This document shows, in pieces, positions 22,422-32,786 of a stretch of DNA of 64,000 bases (positions are counted from its first letter, which is position 1; every line of letters starts with the position of its first letter). The notes below the pieces were generated by a model. The model made no database searches. It worked only from the letters and a program-made list of their open reading frames with translations, and had not been told where the DNA came from. The translations under genes and the position numbers were made by a program. Source of the stretch: Rhipicephalus microplus. Taxonomy: Eukaryota; Arthropoda; Arachnida; Ixodida; Ixodidae. The stretch is taken from contig NC_134700.1 of assembly GCF_043290135.1 (NCBI RefSeq), forward strand, positions 164,271,772 through 164,335,771, written 5' to 3'.

Positions 22422-24092
22422 CGCCTACGACTTTTAGCTCCCATGGCCGTTTTGATAAAGGTGTCGATACCAAACTTGGTATGGCATAACATGACTGTAT
22501 GAAGAACATGTTTGTTTAGTCGTAACATAAAAATCAAGACATAGGTGTCATGAATTTCATGATTTACATTTCATGGTCCTGCAGCTCTTGCGTTGGTTTC
22601 GTTCACGTGGCATGTTGCAAAATTGGTATGATATGACATGATTGCATGGTGAATTCAAGCGACGGATCCTAACACGAAAATCATAACATGCGTGTTTTGT
22701 AACAACATGACTACATGCCAAGCTATTGATGGGCTGGCGGGCGTTTCGCTAAGCGTCGCATATACCTAATTTGGTATTACGGTACGTGAATTAATGACGA
22801 AGGTATGTGACTGGTGCAAACATGAAAATCATGCGATGCATGTTGTGTTACAACATGAATACATGCCACGCTCATGATGCGCTGGCGGCCATTTCACTAG
22901 CTTCACTTATACAAAATTCAGTATTACTGGACGCGAATGGACGATGAAGGTACGATACAGGTGCAAACATGATAAACATGACATGTGTCTTACGTAACAA
23001 CATGACTACATGCCACGCTCATGATGCGCTCGCGGCTGTTTCCATAGCTTCACATGTACCAAAATTGGTATTACGCGACGCGAGCGGACGGCATAGGTAG
23101 ATGACACATATAAACAGGATTATCACGACATTCGTCTCATGTATAACAATATGACTACATGGCACACTCATCATGTACTCGCGGCCGTTTCGCTAGCTTT
23201 ACATATGCCAAATTTGGTATTGCGTTGCGTCAATGGATGGCGAAGGTGTGTGGCTGGTGCAAACATGATAATCACGAGATTTGTGTCATTTGAGAACATT
23301 GGCTACATGCCAGTCAAGGCGCCAATACATTTCAACGAGACGTGGTGTGCGTGCTCACCGGCGTTCATTTCGTCGGGTCACGCTGGCGTTGCCACGCCAG
23401 GCACTGGTCCTGCCATACATTCGAAGTCGCGTGCCGAGCTGCGTTGCTTTGACGCATTTGCGTTTCAGTGCGTCCGTCATCTTCCGTCACGAAAAGAGGG
23501 AGACGCCGTGTTCTCTGGGTAACGCATCGGAGCGAAATGCAGCATGTCGCATTTCCCACCGGTTGCCGTCGAATCGCGCCGACGGACGCTGGTCGCGCCT
23601 GGCGTCAGACTATAGTGTGCTCGCGTTTTGCTAACGTATAGCGTCGCTGCGCCCAGCGTGCGCGCACGTCAACACTTCACTGAAGTATATTGGGCCCTTC
23701 ATGGTGCGCTCACAGCCACTTTGCATGGTCGACATATACCAAATTTGCTGTGACGTGATGCCAATGGATGACGAAATATATGACTGGTGCAAACATGATA
23801 ATTTCGACACGCGTGTCATATAAGTACATGATAAGATACCATGCTCATAGCATGCTCGTGGTCGTTTCACTAGCTCCACATATACTAATTTTGGTATCAC
23901 GTGGCGTGAATAGATGACGAAGGTAAGCGACACATTGAAACATGAAAATCATGACACGGAAGTCATGTACGGCATCATTAACCTCCACCTCCTAATGGTG
24001 TGTTGATTTTAAAGTAACAGATCAGCTTTTCTCATTCGTGCTTCGCATATCATCGATTCCCACTGTACGTGCAATCTACCAATTCTTTTTTT
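22367..24092 (+). repeat. Interspersed palindrome-monomer element S4, full length
   Basis: Most complete uninterrupted copy (1726 bp): (TATC)n head 22367-22421, CGCCTACGACTTTTAGCTCC, monomers with cores near 22470, 22763, 22911, 23057 and 23208, GC-rich central domain 23300-23690, cores near 23738 and 23882, then the tail CACTGTACGTGCAATCTACC and a T-run. Core spacing is mostly 146-151 bp. CATGATAATCATG-type palindromes accompany each core. Confidence 0.82.
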
Positions 24093-24849
24093 TTTGGAAT
24101 AAATCTCAACGCTTCAAAAAATCTTCGTGTTCTTTCCCTTAAAAAATGAACATCTGATTTATTTCCTCCCCATAAATGTAAGATATATTGCATGGTGGTG
24201 CTGAAAAGTACACGTTGTATGCGCTTGTGAAACCAAAACTTAAATCGCACTATATTGGACTACTTAAAGTAGTAACACATGTGCAGAAGCTTCGCCCACG
24301 TTGCTTTGGCTGTGCTGCCACAGAAATTTCTCGCTGAGTATAATTTACTCAATGGTTGAACCGAATAACAGAACCAGAAAGACATACAGAGATGTAGACA
24401 GACAGACCGAAATTTCCGCGTAGAAATATCTCAAGATAGACGATCGTCGCGTGTAATTCAAGAGCAGAGCACGCGATGCACAAGATGTATACGTGCAAAG
24501 GTTAATCGCAAGCATATGACCTTGTTGAGGTGAACGCTCTGAGTAACAAATCTGCTGATATCGCCTGTATGGCGGTGACAGATAAGTGACAAGAGATTAA
24601 TTGTGGCCTCAGTGCATAATAATGAAATTATTCCAAGTAAGATAAGGAAATCGAGCGATCAATTTCATTTGTCAAAAGTTCAGTCAATTTTGTCGGCTTA
24701 AGGTGGGCCTTCAACGATGAGTTATGCTGTAACTTGTTCTCACATTCGTCGCGCAAAAACACCCTTACATACGTAGACAGACATAAGGAACACATTCATA
24801 TGACGGGGACTAGCTAGATATCAACTGATTTTTATTGATGGCCGCTATG
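24093..24849. other. No recognised feature
   Basis: AT-rich unrecognised sequence. Nothing with a motif in either strand. Confidence 0.4.
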
Positions 24850-25088
24850 ACCCGCCTTGGTGGGCTAGATGTTATGGCACTCGACTGCTCACACGCCGGT
24901 TGCAAGATCAAATCTCGGTCGTGGCAGCCCCCTTTTCGATGGAGGCTAAAATTATTGAGGCCCGTGTATTTAAATTTAGGTGCACGTTAAAGAACCCCAG
25001 CTGGTTGCAATCTCCGGAACCCTCCACTACGGCGTCTCTCATAATAATATGGTGGTTGTGGAACGTTGAACCCCAACAAAATTATATT
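24850..25088 (+). mobile_element. Old, diverged tRNA-derived tick SINE
   Basis: The head GACCCGCCTTGGTGGGCTAG, a body with GGTGCACGTTAAAGAACCCC and CTACGGCGTCTCTCATAAT, and the end GGAACGTTGAACCCC all match the SINE with many substitutions. No clear target duplication. The divergence suggests an older insertion than 28742-28980. Confidence 0.85.
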
Positions 25089-26123
25089 AGTACTAGTTAT
25101 TGTAGTGATAAGGTATCTTCAAACAAGCGTCCTGCGTGAAAGGAAAACTCTCGCTGAAGGCTCACTATGCCACATGCACTCTTATATTGGTTCATCTGTG
25201 TCGAAAATTGGGCTCACCAGAGCTAACCCTTAATTAAAATGTCGCGTGGCCGCGACATCTGTTACATTCGCAACTGCACATACAACAAGTAACGATTCTT
25301 GCATACATGTCATCGAAGTCTTTCAAACATCAATATTTAAGACATTTAAGTTAATGAACACTTATGGTGACATGAGGGAGCTGTCAGATTAATTTTTTTT
25401 AATTCTTCTATCGGTACAATCAGCGAGCGATTGCGCGCGGTTTTGTTCTCGTTTTTTTTTCTATCTTATTACATTGATTGGTTGGTCATAACACGAACAT
25501 GAACATTCGCCGTGTGGCGTGAATGGTTTTTTAACTCGACCCTTACTTCCTCTTTTCATTCCTGTGGTACTCTACAGAAACAAAACATGAAATGACCAAA
25601 GCCCGAATTCATAGTATTCGTAAGTGTTGTCAGAAAGATAACCAGTTTATGATGTGAAACATAAGAAATCGTGTAATGCGAAGGCGAACAAATGTTACCT
25701 AATAGCATTCGATGAACCAGTTCTCCAAACAAGGGACAGTGAGGCCAGCTTTCAGAAGAAATGCCACATTAGCCGGCCAGCGTTCAGGAGTTACAACTAC
25801 AAGTGCGTGCTTCTTGCCACTCCCCAACCATGGAGTTTCGCAGATCATTTACTACAACAAACTTTGTCGCTGCAATGCTTCGACCACCAGGAGAATTAGG
25901 GTCATTGCAGGGATTTAAACAATCTTTGTGTTTTCGGCTTCGGACCTAATTGTGGCTTCTTATTGCTGGGTTTTTGGCGTTTCTTTTTGACAAAATGAAG
26001 GATCTTTTCAAACTTCGGGACCCAATTTTCAATGGGGAGCCTAAAGGGCCAAGGTGGTGAAATGGAACTGCTGAGCATTTACTGAACGGCAGAATAAACT
26101 GCGCAGCCAGACGTCACACATAA
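25089..26123. other. No recognised feature
   Basis: No recognised repeat family. The frame 25654-25899 is short and motif-free. Confidence 0.4.
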
Positions 26124-26857
26124 AAAAATTAGCAGCATATCCCCGGAGTGAATGATGGAGAGTGGGGCGAAGCACTCGTCCGTCCATTCCTTTTTGCTTC
26201 CATCCGTTCATGCGTCCATCCGCCCGTCCGTGCGTGCACCTGTTCGTGCGTCCGTCCCTGCGTCCGTTCATGCGTCCATCCATGCATCTATCTGTGGGTC
26301 CATTCATCCATCAATTAGACACTCCAAGTACCACCATCTCGCATTTTTTTCATCATATATTCCGCATATAGAAGCTACACCATCCAGCGGACATTCAAAG
26401 GGCTAAACGAGAGGTGGCACACGCACACTTTCTTATGGCTTGCGCTTCTGGTCTACTTCCCACCTTTAACCACCTCGAGTTCATGGTATATACTAGTTCA
26501 CTGTATTCATGGCAAGGCGGCCCAACGCTCAATAAACCTTTCTAAAACCAAGGAAATAACGCCCAGCGAGTATAACGTAGCAACCATTTTTTGTCAGTTA
26601 GGGCTCCATGTACATGCCAATGGCTGCTAATGGGGATCGCAGAGTGCGCGTTAACTAAAAGCCAAATGCTCCTGTATCTCATTACCCATCAGCAGCTATG
26701 GGCATGTACATTGAGCCCTATTTTTTATTGTTCAACAACGCACAGAAGAAATGTCTCATCGGCAACACCTTGGAGGTCAAAATTTTATACTTGTTACATA
26801 CCACAACAGCTACGAGAGACGAACAGGTGCTGCTATAAAAAGCTTCGCCCCTAAAAA
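26124..26857 (+). repeat. Composite repeat C4, full length
   Basis: Best single-piece forward copy. It starts TTAGCAGCATATCCCCGGAG, then GTGGGGCGAAGC (26162-26173), minisatellite 26175-26310, ACACTCCAAGTACCACCATC, internal segment, hairpin about 26603-26716 and end AAGCTTCGCCCCTAAAAA. The motif GGGGCGAAGC near the left end is the exact inverted match of GCTTCGCCCC at the right end. A-rich runs flank both ends. Confidence 0.8.
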
Positions 26858-27532
26858 GCGCCAAGAACGAACGCATTTTATTTCTGCACTTCTTTTTGTT
26901 ATTCCTTTCTTCGTGTCCCGTGCTGCTGCACAGTTTATTTCGAAGACCTTTCCGTCGTACCCCCTAACCAACATTCAACGCTTGCTATACTACACTTCAT
27001 CTAGCGACAAAGCGACTGTAGTTGATCTGGGGCAAGATAGAGACGAGGTAACGAATATTACACAAATACGTGCCCTCCCATTATTTTCATGCTGGATGAA
27101 GCACCATGCGTTGAAACTTTCATAAACACTAGAGGGCCAGATTTCTCTGTATTTAACTTCGAAGAAATTTTATGCACCGAACATAGCAAAAGCGCACTGA
27201 AGCAGACATCGTCCACGCGGAACTGATGGCTGCACGCGCGTGCTGTAGGCGATGCCTGTCTAAAATTTTAAGTTACAAAATTCAGGCTTCACGCACCTTA
27301 TTAACCGGGGGGGAGGGTTATGTGTGAAGGCCGACACTGGCCTGCGTTGCGTACATCCTATAGGTTGACACACCGAGTACGCTTATATATGCGCATTAAG
27401 GGGCGGAAAGGGAGCGCACCCACCCCCTTATATATAATCAGCTCAGTGGAGTGTGCGCAGTCTGCCCATACATTAAAAAGGGGGGACGCAGTGATAAACA
27501 TCCACCTTTTTGAAATGAAACCCTGCGCACGC
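26858..27532. other. No recognised feature
   Basis: Nothing recognised. Reading frames up to about 120 codons show no motif. Confidence 0.4.
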
Positions 27533-27535
27533 TTA

Positions 27536-28203
27536 TGCCTAGTTCACACTGAAACATCAGCTTTCTACAGCGACTAAAATTCCCCTGCCGCCGAAACGCA
27601 GCGTCGTTTGCACTGGACTCGCCCGTGCTGACGAATATGCCATCTACTACGGGGTGAACGCGGGATGGATGCGCTATCACCCGGTTGTTGTCGCGGCTCG
27701 CAAACGCCACTACGCTGTCCGGTGGCGTATACTTCGACGATTCTCGTACGCAAGAAGCAAGAAAAGACAGTACTGCTTACTTTGCTGGCAAGTGGCTGTC
27801 TTGTAATGCACGAAGAGCAGAAAAACCTCCGACGCCAGCGGCGTTGGTGGGTTCGTTTTGCCCTGCAAGACCGCAACAAGCTCGGTCACGCCAACAGCAA
27901 GCTCGGCCACCTCTTTCACGAAATACGGAGACAAAGTAGGCACAGAGTAGGTTAAACTCCCGTTGGTTTCAACATTCAGTTACGTGCACTGCGGCATAAC
28001 AAGTGAGTAGGGCTTGGCCGCCATTTTCCAAAATTCCTTGACTAGCGCTCCTGTTGGTCCGCAGTGACCGATTCGGCGGCAGACGCCGCAAAAATCGGTC
28101 AGAGAGCGATCGGCGCGGAGAGGGCCCTTTCGGCGGATCTCGCCGCCACCGAAGCGGATTCGGAGCACTTTCAGCGGCCGGAATGCTCAGTGTGAACGCG
28201 GCC
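27536..28203 (+). mobile_element. PIF/Harbinger-like DNA transposon remnant
   Basis: Ends are inverted matches: left TGCCTAGTTCACACTGA, right (reverse complement) GGCCGCGTTCACACTGA. Both are flanked by TTA (27533-27535 and 28204-28206), the 3-bp target typical of PIF/Harbinger. Inside, a plus-strand frame ending at 27955 contains RRQRRWWVRFALQDRNKLG and LGHLFHEI, which resembles the N-terminal region of Harbinger transposases (basic WWV motif, then an LF-E-L segment). The catalytic domain is absent, so this is a 668-bp deletion derivative. The 3' half is GC-rich with CGCC/GGCG palindromes. Confidence 0.55.
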
Positions 28204-28206
28204 TTA

Positions 28207-28725
28207 TACCAGTACACACTGGCCTACCACATACGATACCTTCAAAGAGGGCGACTGAATATTCAAGTTCTAGTGTTCTCAAGGGCACAGCAGAAGCGAG
28301 AAACCTCCCCGTATAGTCGAAAATACAGCGCAGGCATCCTTCTCAAATTTACATTTAAGCACGTGTGCGTGCTTTCAAAGCAGCCGAAGCTGCCGCGGAT
28401 CATGCCAATCTCGTGACGTCGATGGTGGAGCCAACGTTTCTTGTGGTGGGCCTCGCGTTGAATGTGCACATGCATGTGCTCATAACTTGTCTCATCCAGG
28501 GAGCCCGAAGATTCAACAAGTGGAAATTTCCACTTTTTCTTGCTATAATTATCAGGGATCAAGATACAGCAAGATGTGTGTGATAATTTAGTTGCTTTTT
28601 GACGTGAAAACTGGATGTTTCACTTGATACAGATTGTGTTTTTGAAGTGCAAGCTGAAAAAGAGGTGGTTGTTGCGCAGCGCTGTGTTTGTGTCCTTTCG
28701 TCTTCGTCTTGTTCTAGTGCTGCGT
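28207..28725. other. No recognised feature
   Basis: No recognised family or gene. Confidence 0.4.
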
Positions 28726-28741
28726 CTTGGTTCAGAGATAG

Positions 28742-28980
28742 ATTGATTGATATGTGGGGTTTAACGTCCCAAAACCACTATATGATTATGAGAGACGCCG
28801 TAGTGGAGGGCTCCGGAAATTTAGACCACCTGGGGTTCTTTAACGTGCACCCAAATCTGAGCACACGGGCCTACAACATTTCCGCCTCCATCGGAAATGC
28901 AGCCGCCGCAGCCGGGATTCGAACCCGCGCCCTGCGGGTCAGCAGCCGAGTACCTTAGCCACTAGACCACCGCGGCGGGG
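28742..28980 (-). mobile_element. tRNA-derived tick SINE (Ruka type), full length
   Basis: Complete copy on the minus strand with a tRNA-like head (CCCCGCCGCGGTGGTCTAG at the 28980 side), GCGGGTTCGAATCCCGGC-type B box, body and 3' end. Perfect 16-bp target duplication CTTGGTTCAGAGATAG (28726-28741 and 28981-28996). The cleanest SINE insertion in the window. Confidence 0.95.
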
Positions 28981-28996
28981 CTTGGTTCAGAGATAG

Positions 28997-29617
28997 AGAG
29001 AGGTAATTGTGAGAGAAGGCTGAACGTTCAAACTTAGTATGTACCAACCACCTAAATTGTCTCTTGTGTTTTTTTGTTTTTTTTTCATTATAGACTCGCA
29101 TGAACAATCCAGCGGGTTCCTAAAGAGCACTAAACATTACCTTAACCTATATAAAATTGTAGGGCACTTCATGAACGTGAGAGGCACAAATCCTTAATCT
29201 TCAGTCCGCAGGCTTGTTTTTTTCGGTACATTGCAGGTTTTCTATTTTTCTACAGTTTTTTACAAATGAATTTTTTCACGGTCAAGACACAGCTAGCACT
29301 ACTTACACAATGTGCAGCACATTGTTCAAATATCCAGCGAAGACTTGGGCGCTGTTAGCACTGCTCAACCTTGTGCTTTCTTGACAAGATGAGCCATACA
29401 TCTGAAGTCAACAGAGGACAAACAAAGACCAACCACTTGCACAGGAACTACTCATGCAGTACAATTACTGCTCGCTGGAATCACGTTGACGATTAAGGAG
29501 CTTCAGTGTTTCCTTGAATAATGTAAAGATTAAGTGACTCCAGAAACTCTGCCAAGAGAAGTCCTCTCTCCAATCTTGATTTACATTTTGTTCTATCCCA
29601 GCAACGTTTAAGCAATA
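28997..29617. other. No recognised feature
   Basis: AT-rich unrecognised sequence. Confidence 0.4.
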
Positions 29618-30220
29618 TCATGGATGAAAGGGAAACTTGCGTGTAAATATAGTTTTTGTTGCCCAAAAGCACGCCACAGTTCCATTACGACTGAGGTCCC
29701 AGGATAGCTTGGGGCCCATTCGGTTTTCAGCAGTAAGGAAAGAGCAAAGGTTCATTAAGAGCTGGCAAGCAAGACTCCCACGGGCCCTAATTTGACTAGA
29801 CCATGGGTCACGTTTTAGCGCCAAAGTTGCGTACATGCGATTTAATGTGGAAAAACGAAGCAAACATGAAGAAATGGCAGAGCCATCTCGGACGTTATTC
29901 GGGCGAGCGCTGTTTTGCGTCATTAGTTCAGCCGAGTGCACGAATCGCACGTTCGAGTTGATGATCATATTCCTATAGAACCGTAGGCTCTCTGAACCCA
30001 AACAGGTATCCACGCTTGGGAATGTGACAAACAGAACAGATGCATATGCACAATTACACAATCTAACCGAGAAATGATCACAAAATCTAAATAAAGCCAA
30101 ACGCAGTAACCGTGTGCCCTTTATCACTGCACGGCTTTCTGGAAAAAAGGCTTGCAGACGAAACGAATGACTAACCTGTACTAGGTTAGTGTGCTGGTAA
30201 TTGTGCGTGTGCGCGTGCAT
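29618..30220 (-). CDS. 200-codon open frame, unrecognised
   Basis: A 200-codon minus-strand frame, unusually long for this window outside mobile elements and minisatellites. The predicted protein is Ser/Arg/Leu-rich with no signal peptide, membrane segment or family motif that I recognise. The opposite strand is full of stops. No matching exon, splice pattern or promoter stands out, and upstream DNA is a (GT)n tract. It could be a chance frame, or a remnant of an unrecognised mobile element. Confidence 0.15.
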   Translation of the reverse strand: MHAHTHNYQHTNLVQVSHSFRLQAFFPESRAVIKGTRLLRLALFRFCDHFSVRLCNCAYASVLFVTFPSVDTCLGSESLRFYRNMIINSNVRFVHSAELMTQNSARPNNVRDGSAISSCLLRFSTLNRMYATLALKRDPWSSQIRARGSLACQLLMNLCSFLTAENRMGPKLSWDLSRNGTVACFWATKTIFTRKFPFHP

Positions 30221-30649
30221 GCGTGCGCGCGTGTGTGTGTGTGTGTGTGTGTGTAATCATAAAAAAGCATTTAATTACTTAAATCCCAAAGCAACCGAAA
30301 CTACGATATGACTAGGAGGCATGCGGCTGAGAAAATTTGGAGTTTTATTTGACAACCAGGAATTTTTCAGTGGATTTGTTGCACTAGTGTTTGTCCTGCT
30401 TCTCTGTCAAATTCTGGTCACCGCAATCATTTGTTCTTGCTTCGCAACATGACGTTGTAAGAACAACGCCACCAGAGTGGCGCAGTGTGAATCGCATTGT
30501 TTGGCAGAGATTATTTAAAGTGCATGTCACATTACAACACAAGCCATTTGTGCCATGTTTCTGAAAAAGTATCTTTCTAATGCGACTGCATGTTCGCGTA
30601 CTCGAACGTCGAAGGCGCGAGGTCGTTAGGGCTTTTAGGGCCGTTAGGG
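30221..30649. other. (GT)n tract and unrecognised sequence
   Basis: (GT)n at about 30230-30254, then unrecognised sequence up to the start of the CR1-like RT fragment. Confidence 0.5.
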
Positions 30650-31448
30650 CGAAGTAGCACATTACATCACAACATTTCTTGAAAAAAAAACCGCCTGCTG
30701 TCGCCATTACAGCACGGATTTAGAAAAAAAAATTGTCGACTACAACGCAGATAGTCACAACAATTCACCAGTTCACGTCGCCGCTTGATAAGGGGAACCG
30801 AATTGATGCTATTTTTTAAGTTTAGTAAAGCCTTCGATCTTGTCACGCATAGCAAACTTATTTCTAAATTACATATTCTAGGTCTACCTGTTAACCTCAT
30901 TGACTGGATCCGTTCTTACCTTCACAATCGCAAGCAGTATGTTAAAGTAAATGACTGCATGTCTGGTATTCTGCCAGTATTACTCGGAGCTCATCAAGGC
31001 AGTGTTTCGGGACCTATTCTTTTTCTTGTGTATATAAATGACATTTTTAAATCAATAGACACACCACAAGCCCACATAAAGCTTTTTGCAGATTACTGCA
31101 TACTTTTTCAAACGATTACTGCTCATAATGACCAGAAATGCTTGCAATCAAACCTTTGTGCCATTTCTAAGTAGTGCGAAGAATGGTCAATGAAATTAAA
31201 TAGCGATAAATCAGTTGTCATGCATATAACAAATAATAAACACCGTTTTAATTATACGTATTCTCTCAGCAACTGTTAATTGACTAAGGTTAACGAATTT
31301 AAATATTTGGGCGTCACAAATACAAGCCACCTAACGAAGTCAAGCCACATTAATAAAACATGCTCATCTGCTCCTTGTGCCCATGTTTCAGTATTTTCAA
31401 TTTGTTTTCCTGGAAATACTGGGAGCTGCCGCTCCCTCCTTTGCGGTG

Positions 31449-32600
31449 ATGCTTCAGGACACACCTGAGAATGTTCCAGGCGTGCAACCGTCTCGCCGGG
31501 CTTCGTCCTCCAGAAAGCGTGGCAACGCGTCGAGTCACAGGGACAGCGAGGCAACCGATTTGTACTCGGACGGCTTCGAGTCATCGGATGATGACTTCAC
31601 GGTCGTCATGAATCGAACTACAAAACGAAGACTGCTGCGGACGGCATCGTCGGCAAGTGTTTCCACCGTTAAGACTGCACCACAGCGGTGGCCGCACACC
31701 ATGCTGTTCATGCCCGAAGACCCTGCATCTAACTTGCAACTCCTCAACAGGCAAGTTCTTTCTGTGCTTCTTGAGGAAACCGCGCCGACTGAGATCAAAG
31801 ACCTGAGGATCAATGCACGGAAGAGTGTCCTTGCTGTAGACGTTATCCACCGTAACGCGCTGCAAAGCCTACGGCACATAACAGTAATCGGCAACGTGAA
31901 AGTTCGGCCAATGGTCGCTACAGGTTGTAATGGCACTGTAGGCGTCATTTATGATGTGGATCTTCCCATCTCAGCTAATGACCTGCCAATACTAATAAAG
32001 CCAGCGACAGAAGGCACCCGCATCACGCACATTACCAGACTCGGCAACTCACGCTGCTTGAGGCTTGTGTTCGAGGGAGACGGCCTTCCCTCGTATGTCA
32101 AAGTTGGCCATGTACACCACTCAGTGCGTCCATACGTACCGAAGCCACTGCAATGCTACAAGTGTTTCAAGATGGGACATGTAAAAGGTGTCTGTGAGAA
32201 CAAAGTTGTGTGTTCCCGGTGCGCTGAATCACACCCAAAAGACGCCTGCGGTGCCACCGTGTTACGATGTCCGAACTGCCACGGCGCTCATGAGGCCTCA
32301 TCCAAAAATTGCCCGCGGGTGCGAAACAAGCACGCGGTACTCATGCTTATGGTGCGGGATAATTCAACGCAGAGTGAAGCTGCAGCTACACTACGCCGAC
32401 GACGGCGTCGCGGGCGAAAACTATCACGAAAAAACTGCTCTACCGATAGAGAGATGTCATCATCTATCAAAGAGGCTGACCCACATACACCGAGCTCACT
32501 GAGACGGATACTGCCAAACAGAAGAAAGGGACCGCAGTCGCAGCTGCCGAACAGTGGCCCTCACTTCCACAAAGTCAACCTACTTCGGGGCCGCATCTAA
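31449..32600 (+). CDS. ORF1 nucleic-acid-binding protein of the I-clade LINE
   Basis: LINE ORF1 protein, expected to coat the element RNA. Uninterrupted frame; I chose ATG 31449 because the upstream part of the frame lies at or outside the LINE border. The N-terminal half is Ser/Arg/Asp-rich, followed by a folded segment (about codons 75-230). Then come three zinc knuckles: CYKCFKMGHVKGVC (32154-32195), CSRCAESHPKDAC (from 32211) and CPNCHGAHEASSKNC (from 32268). The C-terminal tail is basic (RRRRRRGRK). 384 codons is a normal size. It is the only intact LINE frame in the window, with ORF2 following 186 bp downstream. Confidence 0.8.
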   Translation: MLQDTPENVPGVQPSRRASSSRKRGNASSHRDSEATDLYSDGFESSDDDFTVVMNRTTKRRLLRTASSASVSTVKTAPQRWPHTMLFMPEDPASNLQLLNRQVLSVLLEETAPTEIKDLRINARKSVLAVDVIHRNALQSLRHITVIGNVKVRPMVATGCNGTVGVIYDVDLPISANDLPILIKPATEGTRITHITRLGNSRCLRLVFEGDGLPSYVKVGHVHHSVRPYVPKPLQCYKCFKMGHVKGVCENKVVCSRCAESHPKDACGATVLRCPNCHGAHEASSKNCPRVRNKHAVLMLMVRDNSTQSEAAATLRRRRRRGRKLSRKNCSTDREMSSSIKEADPHTPSSLRRILPNRRKGPQSQLPNSGPHFHKVNLLRGRI

Positions 32601-32786
32601 TCCCGCCGCCCTCGACGACCCCTTAAAGCAGTGATGCGATGAATGAAGATCAAGTGATAAGCTTGCTGCAATCGCTGATAAGTACCATGCGTGTCCTACT
32701 GAGTAATATGAAGACTTCAGCTGCGCAGACCGCACTGCATGTGCTGGACACCCTGAGTCTGGTGTTTGCAGCTCTGAGGTAAAACC

